Assembly: GCA_947476335.1 (NCBI GenBank)
Contig: CANJQH010000001.1
Span: forward strand, 1 to 64,000
Source of the DNA: Anaerolineae bacterium
Lineage (GTDB): Bacteria > Chloroflexota > Anaerolineae > J036 > Brachytrichaceae
Direction: 5' to 3'
Length of the DNA stretch: 64,000 bases
The notes beneath the pieces were generated by a model. The model did no database searches. It was not told the DNA's origin and saw nothing but the letters and a program-made list of their open reading frames with translations. The first letter of the stretch is position 1, and each line of letters opens with the position of its first letter. Made by a program: the position numbers and the translations under genes. Of this stretch, positions 40,275 to 48,403 are shown piece by piece.

Positions 40275-40658
40275 TCAGCTTCCCGCTTCTTCCAGCGAAA
40301 AATTGCGCAGCACTTCTAAGTCGACGAACTCGAGCACCGAGATGTGGCAGGCTTCAAGGTCGATGCGTGGGGCGGCGCCGGCGTTCCATGCTTCGATCCA
40401 GCGTTCGACGCACAGGCACCAGTGATCACCCGGTTGCAGGCCAGGGAAACCATACTGCGGCATGGGCGTGCTGAGGTCGTTGCCGCGTGAGCGGCTGAAT
40501 TCGAGAAACTCGCGCGTCATTTCAGCGCATACGGTGTGCATGCCGTAATCGCCTGGGCCTGTGTTGCAGCAGCCGTCGCGGTACCAGCCGGTGATCGGAT
40601 CTGTGCTGCAGGCGCGCAGGGGCCGGCCGAGCACATTGTGCGCTTGAATCGTGGACAT
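40275..40658 (-). CDS. DUF2237 family protein
   Basis: A 127-residue protein of the DUF2237/COG3651 family, kept in its conserved blocks: NVLGRPLRACSTDPITGWYRDGCC (Cys-rich; read in two parts), GPGDYGMHTVCAEMTREFLEFS, GNDLSTPMPQYGFPGLQPGDHWCLCVERW. The biochemical function of the family is not established. It is a stand-alone gene facing the kinase, with a small tandem-repeat-free gap. Start ATG 40658 (MSTIQAHNVLG). About 20 bp upstream of the start (40679-40703) a decayed MITE-1 end (GTAACTCTTCAGGCC) is visible. Confidence 0.88.
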   Translation of the reverse strand: MSTIQAHNVLGRPLRACSTDPITGWYRDGCCNTGPGDYGMHTVCAEMTREFLEFSRSRGNDLSTPMPQYGFPGLQPGDHWCLCVERWIEAWNAGAAPRIDLEACHISVLEFVDLEVLRNFSLEEAGS

Positions 40659-40731
40659 AAGCGCCGATTCTACAGATGCGTAACTCTTCAGGCCAAATTA
40701 CGGAGTGCGCAAAGCCCAATTGATATCCGCG

Positions 40732-40884
40732 GTAACTACTCAGGCCAGCCATTTTTCCAACGCGAAACACTGCTCTAAGTGAGTCGCCAAAAGTTCTGGC
40801 GGCAGATTCGCCTCCCCCGCTTTGCGGGGGAGGCGAATCTGCCGGACAAAACTTATGCACAGGAACTTAGGCCTGAATAGCTAC
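40732..40884. mobile_element. short MITE-1 form carrying a nested MITE-2
   Basis: GTAACTACTCAGGCC..CGCGAAACACTGCTC on the left and GGCCTGAATAGCTAC on the right; hairpin deleted. A MITE-2 is inserted at a TA. No clear 8-bp target duplication. Confidence 0.85.
40778..40867 (+). mobile_element. MITE-2 copy (90 bp) nested in MITE-1
   Basis: AGTGAGTCGCC..ATGCACAGGAACT, flanked by TA at 40776-40777 and 40868-40869. One base differs from the other copies near the right end (ATGCACAGG). Confidence 0.94.
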
Positions 40885-40951
40885 CTGATTCTTACAAAAT
40901 AAAAGCTGGCTGGCCTGAGCGGCTTGTGCAAGCGCGTCACAGGCGCGAAGA

Positions 40952-41305
40952 TCAGGTGATTTTCATTACGCCGATGCCGAACCATAGCGCGGTGAGTGCG
41001 GCCCATGCGACGTAGCCGACGATGATGGCCGATGGCAGCGTAAAACCAAAGCGCAGCCCGACGAAGACGATCCCTACCCAGACGAGTGTGGTGAGCAGGC
41101 CGACGCCGATGTTGCGCAGGAAGAGTGCCTCGGCCTGTGGTTCCGCCGGTGCGCCGCTGCCGAAGACCACCCACAGTGCCAGCGGAATGTTGATTGGCAT
41201 GCTTGCGAAGATCGCTGCGGCGGTGCGGCTGCGCTCGCGCACGGCAGCGATGATGAGGATGATGCCGATCGAGGTCAGCACAGGCAGGATTTTCTGGAAG
41301 TTCAT
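40952..41305 (-). CDS. small multi-pass membrane protein (GlpM/DUF3147-like)
   Basis: A 117-residue protein from ATG 41305 (MNFQKILPVLTSIGIILIIA). An upstream frame to 41395 would translate MITE-1 and is rejected. It has four hydrophobic segments: VLTSIGIILIIAAV, AAIFASMPINIPLALWVVF, IGVGLLTTLVWVGIVFVGL and AIIVGYVAWAALTALWF. The first two helices with the RSRTAAAIFASMPI loop resemble GlpM/DUF3147 small membrane proteins; the match is by eye only. Stand-alone gene between two MITE-1 copies. Function unknown. Confidence 0.62.
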   Translation of the reverse strand: MNFQKILPVLTSIGIILIIAAVRERSRTAAAIFASMPINIPLALWVVFGSGAPAEPQAEALFLRNIGVGLLTTLVWVGIVFVGLRFGFTLPSAIIVGYVAWAALTALWFGIGVMKIT

Positions 41306-41353
41306 GGGCCTGAATGGTAATGGGCCATTTTGGACTTCAAATTTTTCAATTTC

Positions 41354-41466
41354 GTACCTGCTCAGGCTTACGTCGATATGTCCCGCGAAACGCACGATTC
41401 CTTCCCCCCTTCAGGAGGAGGAATCGTGCGTTTTGCGATGGAAAATAGAGCGGCCTGAGTAGGTAC
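41354..41466. mobile_element. MITE-1 copy (GTACCTGC subgroup)
   Basis: Left end GTACCTGCTCAGGC, right end GCCTGAGTAGGTAC, with a hairpin GAATCGTGCGTTTTGCG. Flanks TCAATTTC and CAAATTTC are a near target duplication. It ends 15 bp before the pepF start. Confidence 0.82.
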
Positions 41467-41481
41467 CAAATTTCGAATTTC

Positions 41482-43350
41482 ATGATTGATTCGCGGATAA
41501 TGCCTGACATGAAGCGCACGACCCCTCAAAAATCGATGAAGGCCGAAGTGGAAGCCGCGGCGCAGCGCAGCAGTGCTGCAGGCGTGGCATGGGACCTGAG
41601 CGTGCTGTTCGACGCGCCGGACGACGCACGACTTGAAGCGTCGCTCAAGGCGCTGAAGAAGCGCACAGCAAATTTTGCGCGCACGTGGCGCGGCAAGGTC
41701 AAGGCAAAGCCGAAGGCGGCGCAGCTGCTGGAAGCGCTGCGCGAATATGAATCGATGGCCGAGGAGCTTACGAAAGTTGGTGCGTATGCACATTTGTTGT
41801 ATGCGGCTGACACGCGTCAGGATGCGCATCGCAATCTGATGCAGCACGTTGATGAGGTCGAAACTGCGTTGCGCAACGAGCAGCTGTTCTTCGATCTGGA
41901 GTGGCTCGAAGTGTCGGAAGAGATGGTGAAGACGCTGCTGGCTGATCCGAAGCTGGCGCCGTACAAGCATTACCTGCAGAGTGAGCGCAAGTACAAGCCG
42001 CACGCGCTGAGCGAACCGGAAGAGAAGATCATGAACGAAAAGTCCATGACTGGTCTCAGCGCGTGGCAGAAGCTGTTCACCGAACTGACGTCGTCGCTGC
42101 GCTACAAAATTGAAGTAGACGGCGTGGTGCGCGAGCTGAATCAGAGTGAGGTGCTGGTGCTGCTGCGGCATCCTGATCGGGCGCAGCGGCGGTGTGCATG
42201 GGAGGGTTTCTACGCAACACTGAAGGAGAACGGCCAGACGCTGGGCTTTATTTATGACACGCGCTTCCAGGATTACCTGGTGAATAATCGGCTGCGCAAA
42301 TATAAGACGCACATGCAGCCGCGCCATCTTTCCAATGGCATTGAGGCGAAGGCTGTCGATGCGATGATGACCGTTGTGGAGCGCAATCACGGCCTGGCGC
42401 ATCGCTATTGGGCGCTGAAGGCGAAGCTGCTTGGCTTGCAGAAGCTTGAGCTGTACGATCAGTACGCGCCGCTGTTTGATGTGAAGGAAAAGATCTCGTA
42501 CACCGATGGCAAGCAGATCGTGCTTGATGCGCTGCGGCGCTTTTCGCCGGAGTTCGAGACCATGGCGCAGCGCTTCTTCGACGGCAACTGGATCGACGCT
42601 GATCCGCGTGATGGCAAACGAGGTGGAGCGTTCTGCGCGGGCGTCACGCCATCGACTCATCCGTTTATTTTGATGAGCTACAACGATGACCTGCGTGACG
42701 TGACCACGCTGGCGCACGAGCTTGGCCATGGCATGCACGATCTGCTTGCGGCAAAACAGACGTTGTTCAATTACCATCCGTCGCTGCCAGTGGCGGAAAC
42801 GGCGAGCGTTTTTGCCGAAAGCCTGGTATTCGAAGAGCTGCTTGGTCGTATGAGCAATGAGCGCGACCGGCTGGCGTTGTTGTGCGGCAAGATCGAGGAC
42901 AGCTTCGCCACGGTGTATCGGCAGACTGTGCTGACGCGCTTCGAGCAGCTCGCCTACGACGCGCGCAGCAAGGGGCGTTTAGGTGCGCAGCAGATCGGTG
43001 AATTGTGGCTGCGCGCGAATGCGCCGTACTACGGCGACGTCGTCGACATGACGAGCGGCTACGAATTCGGCTGGAGCTACATTCCGCACTTTATCAATAC
43101 GCCGTTTTACTGCTACGCGTATTCGTTCGGCGAGCTGCTGGTGAAGGCGCTCTACGGCATGTATCGCCGTGATGGCGCGAAGTTCATTCCGAAGTATAAG
43201 GCGCTGCTGGCCTCGGGCGGCAGCCGCACGCCGCGCGAACAGACGCGCGCCATCGGCGTTGACATTAATAGCGAAGCATTCTGGCAGATCGGCTTCGACG
43301 AACTTGAGCGCCTGATTGCTGAAGCGGAACAGCTGGCCGGACGGCTGTAA
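41482..43350 (+). CDS. pepF: oligoendopeptidase F (M3 family)
   Basis: A 622-residue zinc metallopeptidase that cleaves short oligopeptides in the cytoplasm. The HExxH zinc motif is in TLAHELGHGMHDLLA (about 412). The third ligand region follows about 25 residues later: PVAETASVFAESLVFEELL. The PepF C-terminal block SYIPHFINTPFYCYAYSFGELLVKALY is present. The N-terminus MIDSRIMPDMKRTTPQKSMK is poorly conserved; starts at 41503 or 41509 are equally possible. No partner gene in the same unit, though a peptide ABC transporter and a dipeptidase lie nearby, making a peptide-use role plausible. Confidence 0.93.
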   Translation: MIDSRIMPDMKRTTPQKSMKAEVEAAAQRSSAAGVAWDLSVLFDAPDDARLEASLKALKKRTANFARTWRGKVKAKPKAAQLLEALREYESMAEELTKVGAYAHLLYAADTRQDAHRNLMQHVDEVETALRNEQLFFDLEWLEVSEEMVKTLLADPKLAPYKHYLQSERKYKPHALSEPEEKIMNEKSMTGLSAWQKLFTELTSSLRYKIEVDGVVRELNQSEVLVLLRHPDRAQRRCAWEGFYATLKENGQTLGFIYDTRFQDYLVNNRLRKYKTHMQPRHLSNGIEAKAVDAMMTVVERNHGLAHRYWALKAKLLGLQKLELYDQYAPLFDVKEKISYTDGKQIVLDALRRFSPEFETMAQRFFDGNWIDADPRDGKRGGAFCAGVTPSTHPFILMSYNDDLRDVTTLAHELGHGMHDLLAAKQTLFNYHPSLPVAETASVFAESLVFEELLGRMSNERDRLALLCGKIEDSFATVYRQTVLTRFEQLAYDARSKGRLGAQQIGELWLRANAPYYGDVVDMTSGYEFGWSYIPHFINTPFYCYAYSFGELLVKALYGMYRRDGAKFIPKYKALLASGGSRTPREQTRAIGVDINSEAFWQIGFDELERLIAEAEQLAGRL

Positions 43351-43404
43351 TGCGGCGCTAATGGTGGCGCGTAAAATCTTATCCATCTGACCACGAGCGT
43401 GCTC

Positions 43405-43452
43405 GTGATCATCAACCCAACCAACCCAACCCAACCAACTCAACCAACCCAA
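43405..43452. repeat. CCAACCCAA-type short repeats
   Basis: CAACCCAACCAACCCAACCC and similar in the short gap before the trxA ribosome-binding site (GAGGAGATAC). Confidence 0.8.
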
Positions 43453-43494
43453 TGATGGAGCCTGCATTGCGCCGGCTTCGAGGAGATACATTCG

Positions 43495-43833
43495 ATGTCT
43501 GAAAATACTGTAGTGGCGACGGATGCGGCGTTCGACAAACTTGTAGCTAAGGGTGTGACTCTCGTCGATTTCTGGGCGACGTGGTGCGGGCCGTGCCGCC
43601 AGATTGCGCCGATCGTCGAGCAGATTGCCCTCGAAAATCAGGGCAACCTGACTGTTGCCAAGCTGGATGTCGATCAGAACGGCAACACTGCGATGAAATA
43701 CGGTGTGCAGAGCATCCCGACGCTGATTCTTTTTAAGGACGGTGAGCCCGTCGAGCGCCTCGTTGGATTCCGGCCCAAGGAATCACTGATGAGCAAAATT
43801 CGGCCGCATCTTCCGCAGCCTGCAAATTCGTAG
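43495..43833 (+). CDS. trxA: thioredoxin
   Basis: A 112-residue classical thioredoxin. The active site is DFWATWCGPCRQIAPI (WCGPC at about 30-34), with the cis-Pro loop YGVQSIPTLILFKDGE (about 74). It reduces disulfides in cytoplasmic proteins with thioredoxin reductase, which is not seen here. ATG 43495 is preceded by GAGGAGATACATTCG. A good terminator follows the gene, so it is probably transcribed alone. Length and motifs are complete, with no unusual insertions. Confidence 0.96.
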   Translation: MSENTVVATDAAFDKLVAKGVTLVDFWATWCGPCRQIAPIVEQIALENQGNLTVAKLDVDQNGNTAMKYGVQSIPTLILFKDGEPVERLVGFRPKESLMSKIRPHLPQPANS

Positions 43834-43865
43834 GTGCACGCGCTGCGTGTCCTTGCTCGTTCTGG

Positions 43866-43921
43866 CCCGCTGATCACACACTTCTCCCGTGTGAAGAATG
43901 TGATCGACGGGCTTTTTTTTA
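43866..43921 (+). terminator. rho-independent terminator after trxA
   Basis: The outer stem CCCG..GATCACA/TGTGATC..CGGG encloses a second small stem (ACTTCTC..GTGTGAAG), and is followed by CTTTTTTTTATT. Confidence 0.88.
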
Positions 43922-44133
43922 TTGCGTTGGGTTGGTAACGGATGTTTGTGTGCGGTTGTGCATATAACCAGGCTTGTTTTCGCTTTTTTGTTTTGTTTGT
44001 CGAGTTCATCTTCCTGAATTTCGTCCCTGTACTTTTCGGGGGATTTTTTTGGGGAGGGTGCAACTCGCGAGGTGGTAAGTCTGGTTATGCGAAATATCCA
44101 CAGTTTTTGCCCTGATTTCGGATGCACCTCTTG

Positions 44134-44299
44134 GTAACGATTCAGGCCAAAATTCGTATTTCCCACGAAACACGCGATTTTTCTCCTGCAAGTCCTGCAA
44201 GTCCTGCAAGTTCTGCAAGTCCTGCAAGTCCTGCAAGTCCTGCAAGGAGGAAGGAATCGCGTGTTTTGCATTGGAAAGCCGGATGGTTTGAGTCGTTAC
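44134..44299. mobile_element. MITE-1-like copy whose loop is a 9-bp tandem repeat
   Basis: Ends GTAACGATTCAGGCC and GGTTTGAGTCGTTAC. The stem parts CACGAAACACGCGATTTTTC and GGAATCGCGTGTTTTGC are intact. The loop holds TCCTGCAAG x7 (44184-44246). Flanks ACCTCTTG and ATTTCTTG are a near target duplication. Confidence 0.82.
44184..44246. repeat. 9-bp tandem repeat (TCCTGCAAG x 7)
   Basis: Six identical units and one with a single change, placed in the hairpin loop of a MITE-1-like element. Confidence 0.96.
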
Positions 44300-44508
44300 A
44301 TTTCTTGACAGTGCACGGTTATTAAGGTGATAATCTGCGGCTGTGAATGCGTTGCTGCATTCAATGGCATTGGGTGGAAGTGGGGAGCTCGTGCAAATGC
44401 CGAGTTTGTGCGCAGATACAACGCTTTCAACCCCGTGTTTTTGTACCTTCGCGTTTTCGCGTTTTCGCGTTTTCGCGTTATTGGATGTTGTGTAGGAGGA
44501 GAAAAGAC
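44300..44508 (+). promoter_or_regulatory. leader of the peptide ABC operon
   Basis: This 209-bp leader starts directly at the end of a MITE-1-like copy. TTGACA at about 44307 could be a -35 element, with GATAAT at about 44329 as a -10 (about 17 bases apart). It also contains TTTTCGCG repeats (44452-44478) and the Shine-Dalgarno AGGAGGAGAA before ATG 44509. Confidence 0.45.
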
Positions 44509-46524
44509 ATGGACAGTCGCAAACCGTTTGCCGCAACCAGTCTGCTCGCCGCAGCCAGCCTGATTTTGGCTGCGTGTGGTGCACAGGGAACGCCGATCGT
44601 TCAAACTGTGGTGGTGACGCAGGAAGTCGCCAAGGAAGTCGTGAAGGAAGTGCAGGTCGAGAAGACGGTCGAAGTGGTGAAGGAAGTCGTCGCCACATCT
44701 GCTCCGGAATGGACGAAGCCGCACCCGATCCTGAGTGACGTGCGCGTGCGCCAGGCGATTGCGCAGTGCAGCGACCGCGACGCGCTGATTGCGTCGGTCT
44801 ACGATTACGTGTCGGATGAGGATAAGCCGAAGCTGCGCATGGACACGTTCATGCCGAAGACGGCTGAGTTCTATGCCAAGGACAATCCGAACATCATTGA
44901 CTACAAGCACGACATTACCGCGGCGGGCAAGCTGCTCGACGATGCGGGCTGGAAACTGCCGGAAGGCGGCAGCGTGCGCGAAAACGCTGCGGGCGAACCG
45001 CTGATCATCCGCTTCGGGACGACGAATGCGGCTTTCCGCCAGACGTGGGCAGCGGTGTTCGAGAAGCAGATGTCTGCGTGTGGCATCGTGCTGCAGCGCT
45101 CACATGTCCCCGGCAGCATCTGGTTCGGTGGCAACTCCGGCCTGCGCCGTCGTGATTTCGATATGGGCGCATTCGCCTGGGTCGGTGAGGCTGAGCCCCC
45201 CGGCGTGACGATTTACGCGTGCGACCAGATCCCGACGCCGGCCAACAACTGGGCGGGCCAGAACTACATGGGCTGGTGCAACGAGAAGGCGAGCAATGCG
45301 ATCAAGGCGGGCAACAACACGCTCGACCGCGCGGAGCGCATCAAGCAGTACGCCATCGTCCAGGAAGAGTTCACCAAGGATATGCCGTCGCTGCCGCTGT
45401 TCCAGCGCAACGAGACGGCCGGCTACAACAAAAATCTCAAGGGGTTCAAGGCGAACACCACCGAGTATTACTCGCACAGCGCGAAGGACTGGGACAACGG
45501 CGGCAAAGATGTCGTCATTGCGCTGACGCAGGAACCTGCCTCGATGTTCGGCCTGATTGAGAGCGCTGCGGTGCAGCGCATCGCTGCAATCCTCATCGAT
45601 ACCGGCTGCTACACGCAGTACGACTACGGCTATCAGCCGAATCCGCAGTGCATGGACGCGTTCCCGAGCATCGGCAACGGCGCGACGAATGACCCTGTTG
45701 AGCCGAAGGACGGTGACCGCATCGTTGACTCGAGCGGCAACCTGGCGCAGATCGTTGGCGGCAAGGCCGTGGCGCTGGATGAAGAAAACAAGCCGACCGA
45801 CAAGGTCGTCACGGTCAAGAATGAGAAGGGCGAGGACGTCGAGTTTGCCGCTGGCGTGAAACTGCTGCAGTTGAAGGTCACGCACAAGTACAAGGCCGGC
45901 GCAAAGTGGAGCGACGGCGAGGCTGTGAAGGCCGAGGACATGCTGCTGGGATACAAGGTGTCGTGCGCGAAGGACAGCGGCGCCACTTCGTTCTACGGCT
46001 GCGATCGCACCGCGTCGTTTGAGGCGAAGGACGTCGACGGGGGCATCGAAGCTGTGTCGGTGTATATCGCCGGCTATCAGCCGCCCACCTACTTCCTGCC
46101 CGGCGGCTTCGGCATTCCGGCGCATCAGGTTGTAGCGAGCGAAGGCCCGAACAAGGACAAGAAGCTCTCTGAGGTCCCGACGGCTGATTTCCAGAAGCTG
46201 CCGGAAATCACCGAGACGCCGCTGGGCACCGGCCCCTACGTGCTCGCGAAGTGGGAGAAGGGCCAGCGCATGACGTTCGAGGCCAACAAGAACTATCCGG
46301 GCGAACTGAAGGTGAAGAAGATCATCATTCAGTTCTTCGGCGACACCAACGGCGCCGTGGCTGCGCTGCTGGCGGGCGATGTCGACATTGTCGGCAGCGA
46401 AACGCTGGGCGCGGGTGCAGAAGCGAAGGCCGTCATCGAAGCCGCTGCTGCGGGCAAGATCTCGGCAGAGAATATCGCTTCGGCCACGTGGGAGCACATC
46501 GACTTCAACTTCAACGTTCGCTAA
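44509..46524 (+). CDS. peptide-binding lipoprotein (SBP_bac_5) with circularly permuted halves
   Basis: A 671-residue lipoprotein. ATG 44509 follows AGGAGGAGAA. The lipobox is LILAACGAQ (Cys about 23), followed by a Val/Glu/Lys linker (VVTQEVAKEVVKEVQVEK). At about 72 comes HPILSDVRVRQAIAQCSDRD, then LLDDAGWKLPEGG, FDMGAFAWVGEAEPPG, NNWAGQNYMGWCNEKASNA and DMPSLPLFQRN (to about 328). These are the C-terminal half of family 5 peptide-binding proteins. From about 329 follows KDVVIALTQEPASMFGL, then YKAGAKWSDGEAVKAEDMLL, TPLGTGPYVLAKWEKGQ, AALLAGDVDIV, ending WEHIDFNFNVR: the normal N-terminal half. The ends coincide with the natural junction. First gene of the ABC operon. Confidence 0.88.
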   Translation: MDSRKPFAATSLLAAASLILAACGAQGTPIVQTVVVTQEVAKEVVKEVQVEKTVEVVKEVVATSAPEWTKPHPILSDVRVRQAIAQCSDRDALIASVYDYVSDEDKPKLRMDTFMPKTAEFYAKDNPNIIDYKHDITAAGKLLDDAGWKLPEGGSVRENAAGEPLIIRFGTTNAAFRQTWAAVFEKQMSACGIVLQRSHVPGSIWFGGNSGLRRRDFDMGAFAWVGEAEPPGVTIYACDQIPTPANNWAGQNYMGWCNEKASNAIKAGNNTLDRAERIKQYAIVQEEFTKDMPSLPLFQRNETAGYNKNLKGFKANTTEYYSHSAKDWDNGGKDVVIALTQEPASMFGLIESAAVQRIAAILIDTGCYTQYDYGYQPNPQCMDAFPSIGNGATNDPVEPKDGDRIVDSSGNLAQIVGGKAVALDEENKPTDKVVTVKNEKGEDVEFAAGVKLLQLKVTHKYKAGAKWSDGEAVKAEDMLLGYKVSCAKDSGATSFYGCDRTASFEAKDVDGGIEAVSVYIAGYQPPTYFLPGGFGIPAHQVVASEGPNKDKKLSEVPTADFQKLPEITETPLGTGPYVLAKWEKGQRMTFEANKNYPGELKVKKIIIQFFGDTNGAVAALLAGDVDIVGSETLGAGAEAKAVIEAAAAGKISAENIASATWEHIDFNFNVR

Positions 46525-46541
46525 ACGCATCGTGTAAATCA

Positions 46542-46653
46542 GTAACTACTCAGGCCCAAATCAGTATTTCCCGCGAAACACACTATTCTCTCCTCCTTTG
46601 GGGGAGGGAATAGTGTGTTTCGCGTTGGAAAAATAGCTGGCCTGAGTAGTTAC
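46542..46653. mobile_element. MITE-1 copy (intact) after the lipoprotein gene
   Basis: A complete element in reverse orientation, with target duplication GTAAATCA on both sides (46534-46541, 46654-46661). It lies 18 bp after the stop codon, inside the ABC operon. Confidence 0.94.
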
Positions 46654-47000
46654 GTAAATCATGATGTGATCCAGGCCGCTCCATGGCCGCAGTTCGCGGA
46701 TATGGAGCGGCTTGTTGCTTTTGTAACGACTCAGCCCTGTGCTTGTAAATTGCTTGAATCATCAATCCTCGTCTCTTTGTGAAGCAAGTTGTGAAGCAAA
46801 TTGTGAAGCAAATTGTGAAGCAAATTGTGAAGCAAGTTGTGAAGCAAATTGTGAAGCAAGTTAGAAAGTGGCTGGGGAGCGGATCAGGAAGTTTAGGAAG
46901 CGAAGGACGATGCAAGGCTGATTTCACACTGGCTAAGTCGTTGCTGTTTTGACTTCGTGTTTGACTTCGTGTTTGACTTGGTTACGGAGGTTTGTTCGAG
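46654..47000. repeat. intergenic region with hairpin, MITE-1 remnant and 12-bp tandem repeat
   Basis: Contains a hairpin (GCCGCTCCATGGCC..TATGGAGCGGC, 46675-46711). A decayed MITE-1 end (GTAACGACTCAGCCC) is at 46722. GTGAAGCAA(A/G)TT is repeated exactly seven times (46779-46862). GACTTCGTGTTT repeats are at 46951-46980. The permease gene's GGAGG follows at 46986. No gene is seen. Confidence 0.85.
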
Positions 47001-48209
47001 GTGTTGACGTTTTTGGTGCGCCGGGCGATTTCGATTTTCGCCATATTGCTTCTGGTGTCGTTTGCGGCGTACTGGCTCTTTTACAATGCGCCGGGCGGGC
47101 CTCTGCAGCTCATCGCTGAACTGCAGCAGAGCGGGCGCAACCAGCTCGATGCCGGCGCCGTCGATCGCATCAAACTGCGTTACGACCTGGACTTGTACCA
47201 TGGCGTGCGTTACATGCGCTGGCTGACTGGATTCCCAAGCGGGCCGATCGTGATCGGTGGGCAGCAGATGTTTTCCGGCACGCCGATCGGCTGCCTGAAG
47301 GAAGCGCCGTCCGGGAAAAAAGTGATTTTGCAGTACGCCGACGGCACGCGCATCGAGTCGAACTGTCTGCGGCCGACGTATCTGCAGGATCTGATGAACC
47401 CTAATCGGCGGCTCAGCAAGGGCGCGCTGCGCCTGGATTTCGGCGTTTCACAGCTGATCGCGCGCGAACGGCCGGTGATGGAGCTGATCGAGACTCGCCT
47501 TGCGCCGACGCTGCTGCTGATGGGAATTGCCAATCTGCTCGCCATCATCATTGCTGTGCCGATCGGCATTTTGTCCGCTGTAAAACAGTACTCGCGCTTC
47601 GATTACATCGTCACTACAGTGACGTTCTTTGGATCGGCAATGCCCACACTCTTTCTCGGCATTATGGGCATCTTGTTCTTCTCACTTTTTCTGCGTGACG
47701 CCGGGCTGCCTTTTCTGCCGCCTCAGCTGGCTGAATCGAACCGCGACGCCGTCGTCCCTCTGCTTGGTGAAATCACCGCAGGCTCACTGGGCGACCACAT
47801 CTGGCATCTCGTGCTGCCTGTGTCTGTGCTCACGTTCGTCAGCCTGACCGGCTGGAGCCGCTTTGTGCGTTCGAGCATGCTCGAGGTGCTCAAACAGGAC
47901 TACGTGCGCACTGCGCGCGCCAAAGGGTTGCGCGAGAGCATGGTGATCCTGAAGCATGCATTTCGCAACAGCATGATTCCATTTGTCACCCTGCTGGTGG
48001 GCGTGCTGCCGAGCCTGTTCGCAGGCGCCATCGTGACCGAATCGATTTTCAGCTGGCCCGGCCTCGGCCGTTTGTACGTGCAGGCGCTTGGCGGTGACTA
48101 CACCGTCGCCATGGCCATTCTGCTGATCTCAACTTTTCTGACCTTGATCAGCTTTTTGCTGGCCGATGTTCTCTACACCGTCGTCGATCCGCGTATTCGT
48201 CTTTCGTAG
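47001..48209 (+). CDS. peptide ABC transporter permease (DppB-like)
   Basis: A 402-residue inner-membrane permease. GTG 47001 (VLTFLVRRAISIFAI) was chosen because CGGAGG lies 10 bases before it; a TTG at 46992 is too close. After TM1 there is a large extracytoplasmic loop of about 150 residues (about 30-170) containing two cysteines, larger than in DppB of model bacteria. The permease core (about 170-400) has the EAA signature EVLKQDYVRTARAKGLRESMV and the final VVDPRIRLS. Makes the translocation channel together with the second permease. Separated from the lipoprotein gene by a MITE-1 insertion and tandem repeats (476 bp). Confidence 0.9.
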   Translation: MLTFLVRRAISIFAILLLVSFAAYWLFYNAPGGPLQLIAELQQSGRNQLDAGAVDRIKLRYDLDLYHGVRYMRWLTGFPSGPIVIGGQQMFSGTPIGCLKEAPSGKKVILQYADGTRIESNCLRPTYLQDLMNPNRRLSKGALRLDFGVSQLIARERPVMELIETRLAPTLLLMGIANLLAIIIAVPIGILSAVKQYSRFDYIVTTVTFFGSAMPTLFLGIMGILFFSLFLRDAGLPFLPPQLAESNRDAVVPLLGEITAGSLGDHIWHLVLPVSVLTFVSLTGWSRFVRSSMLEVLKQDYVRTARAKGLRESMVILKHAFRNSMIPFVTLLVGVLPSLFAGAIVTESIFSWPGLGRLYVQALGGDYTVAMAILLISTFLTLISFLLADVLYTVVDPRIRLS

Positions 48210-48219
48210 TGGTTAATGC

Positions 48220-48403
48220 GATTTGTCTCCTTGACTTGACTTGTCTTGACTTGCCTTGACTTGACTTGATAGGATGGCAAGGCAAAAGAGCGGTTAAACC
48301 CAAGTGGAAAGAGAAACCCGAGAATCACGGCATCTACTCGGATTTAGTCACTCCTTAGGACAAAGCAAGGCAGCAAATCGCGTTAGTTACTGGTTTTCAC
48401 CAT
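48220..48403. repeat. intergenic: CTTGACTTGA-type short repeats
   Basis: CTTGACTTGACTTGTCTTGA and similar at 48230-48268. The remainder to 48403 shows no Shine-Dalgarno of good quality and no recognised feature. Confidence 0.7.
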
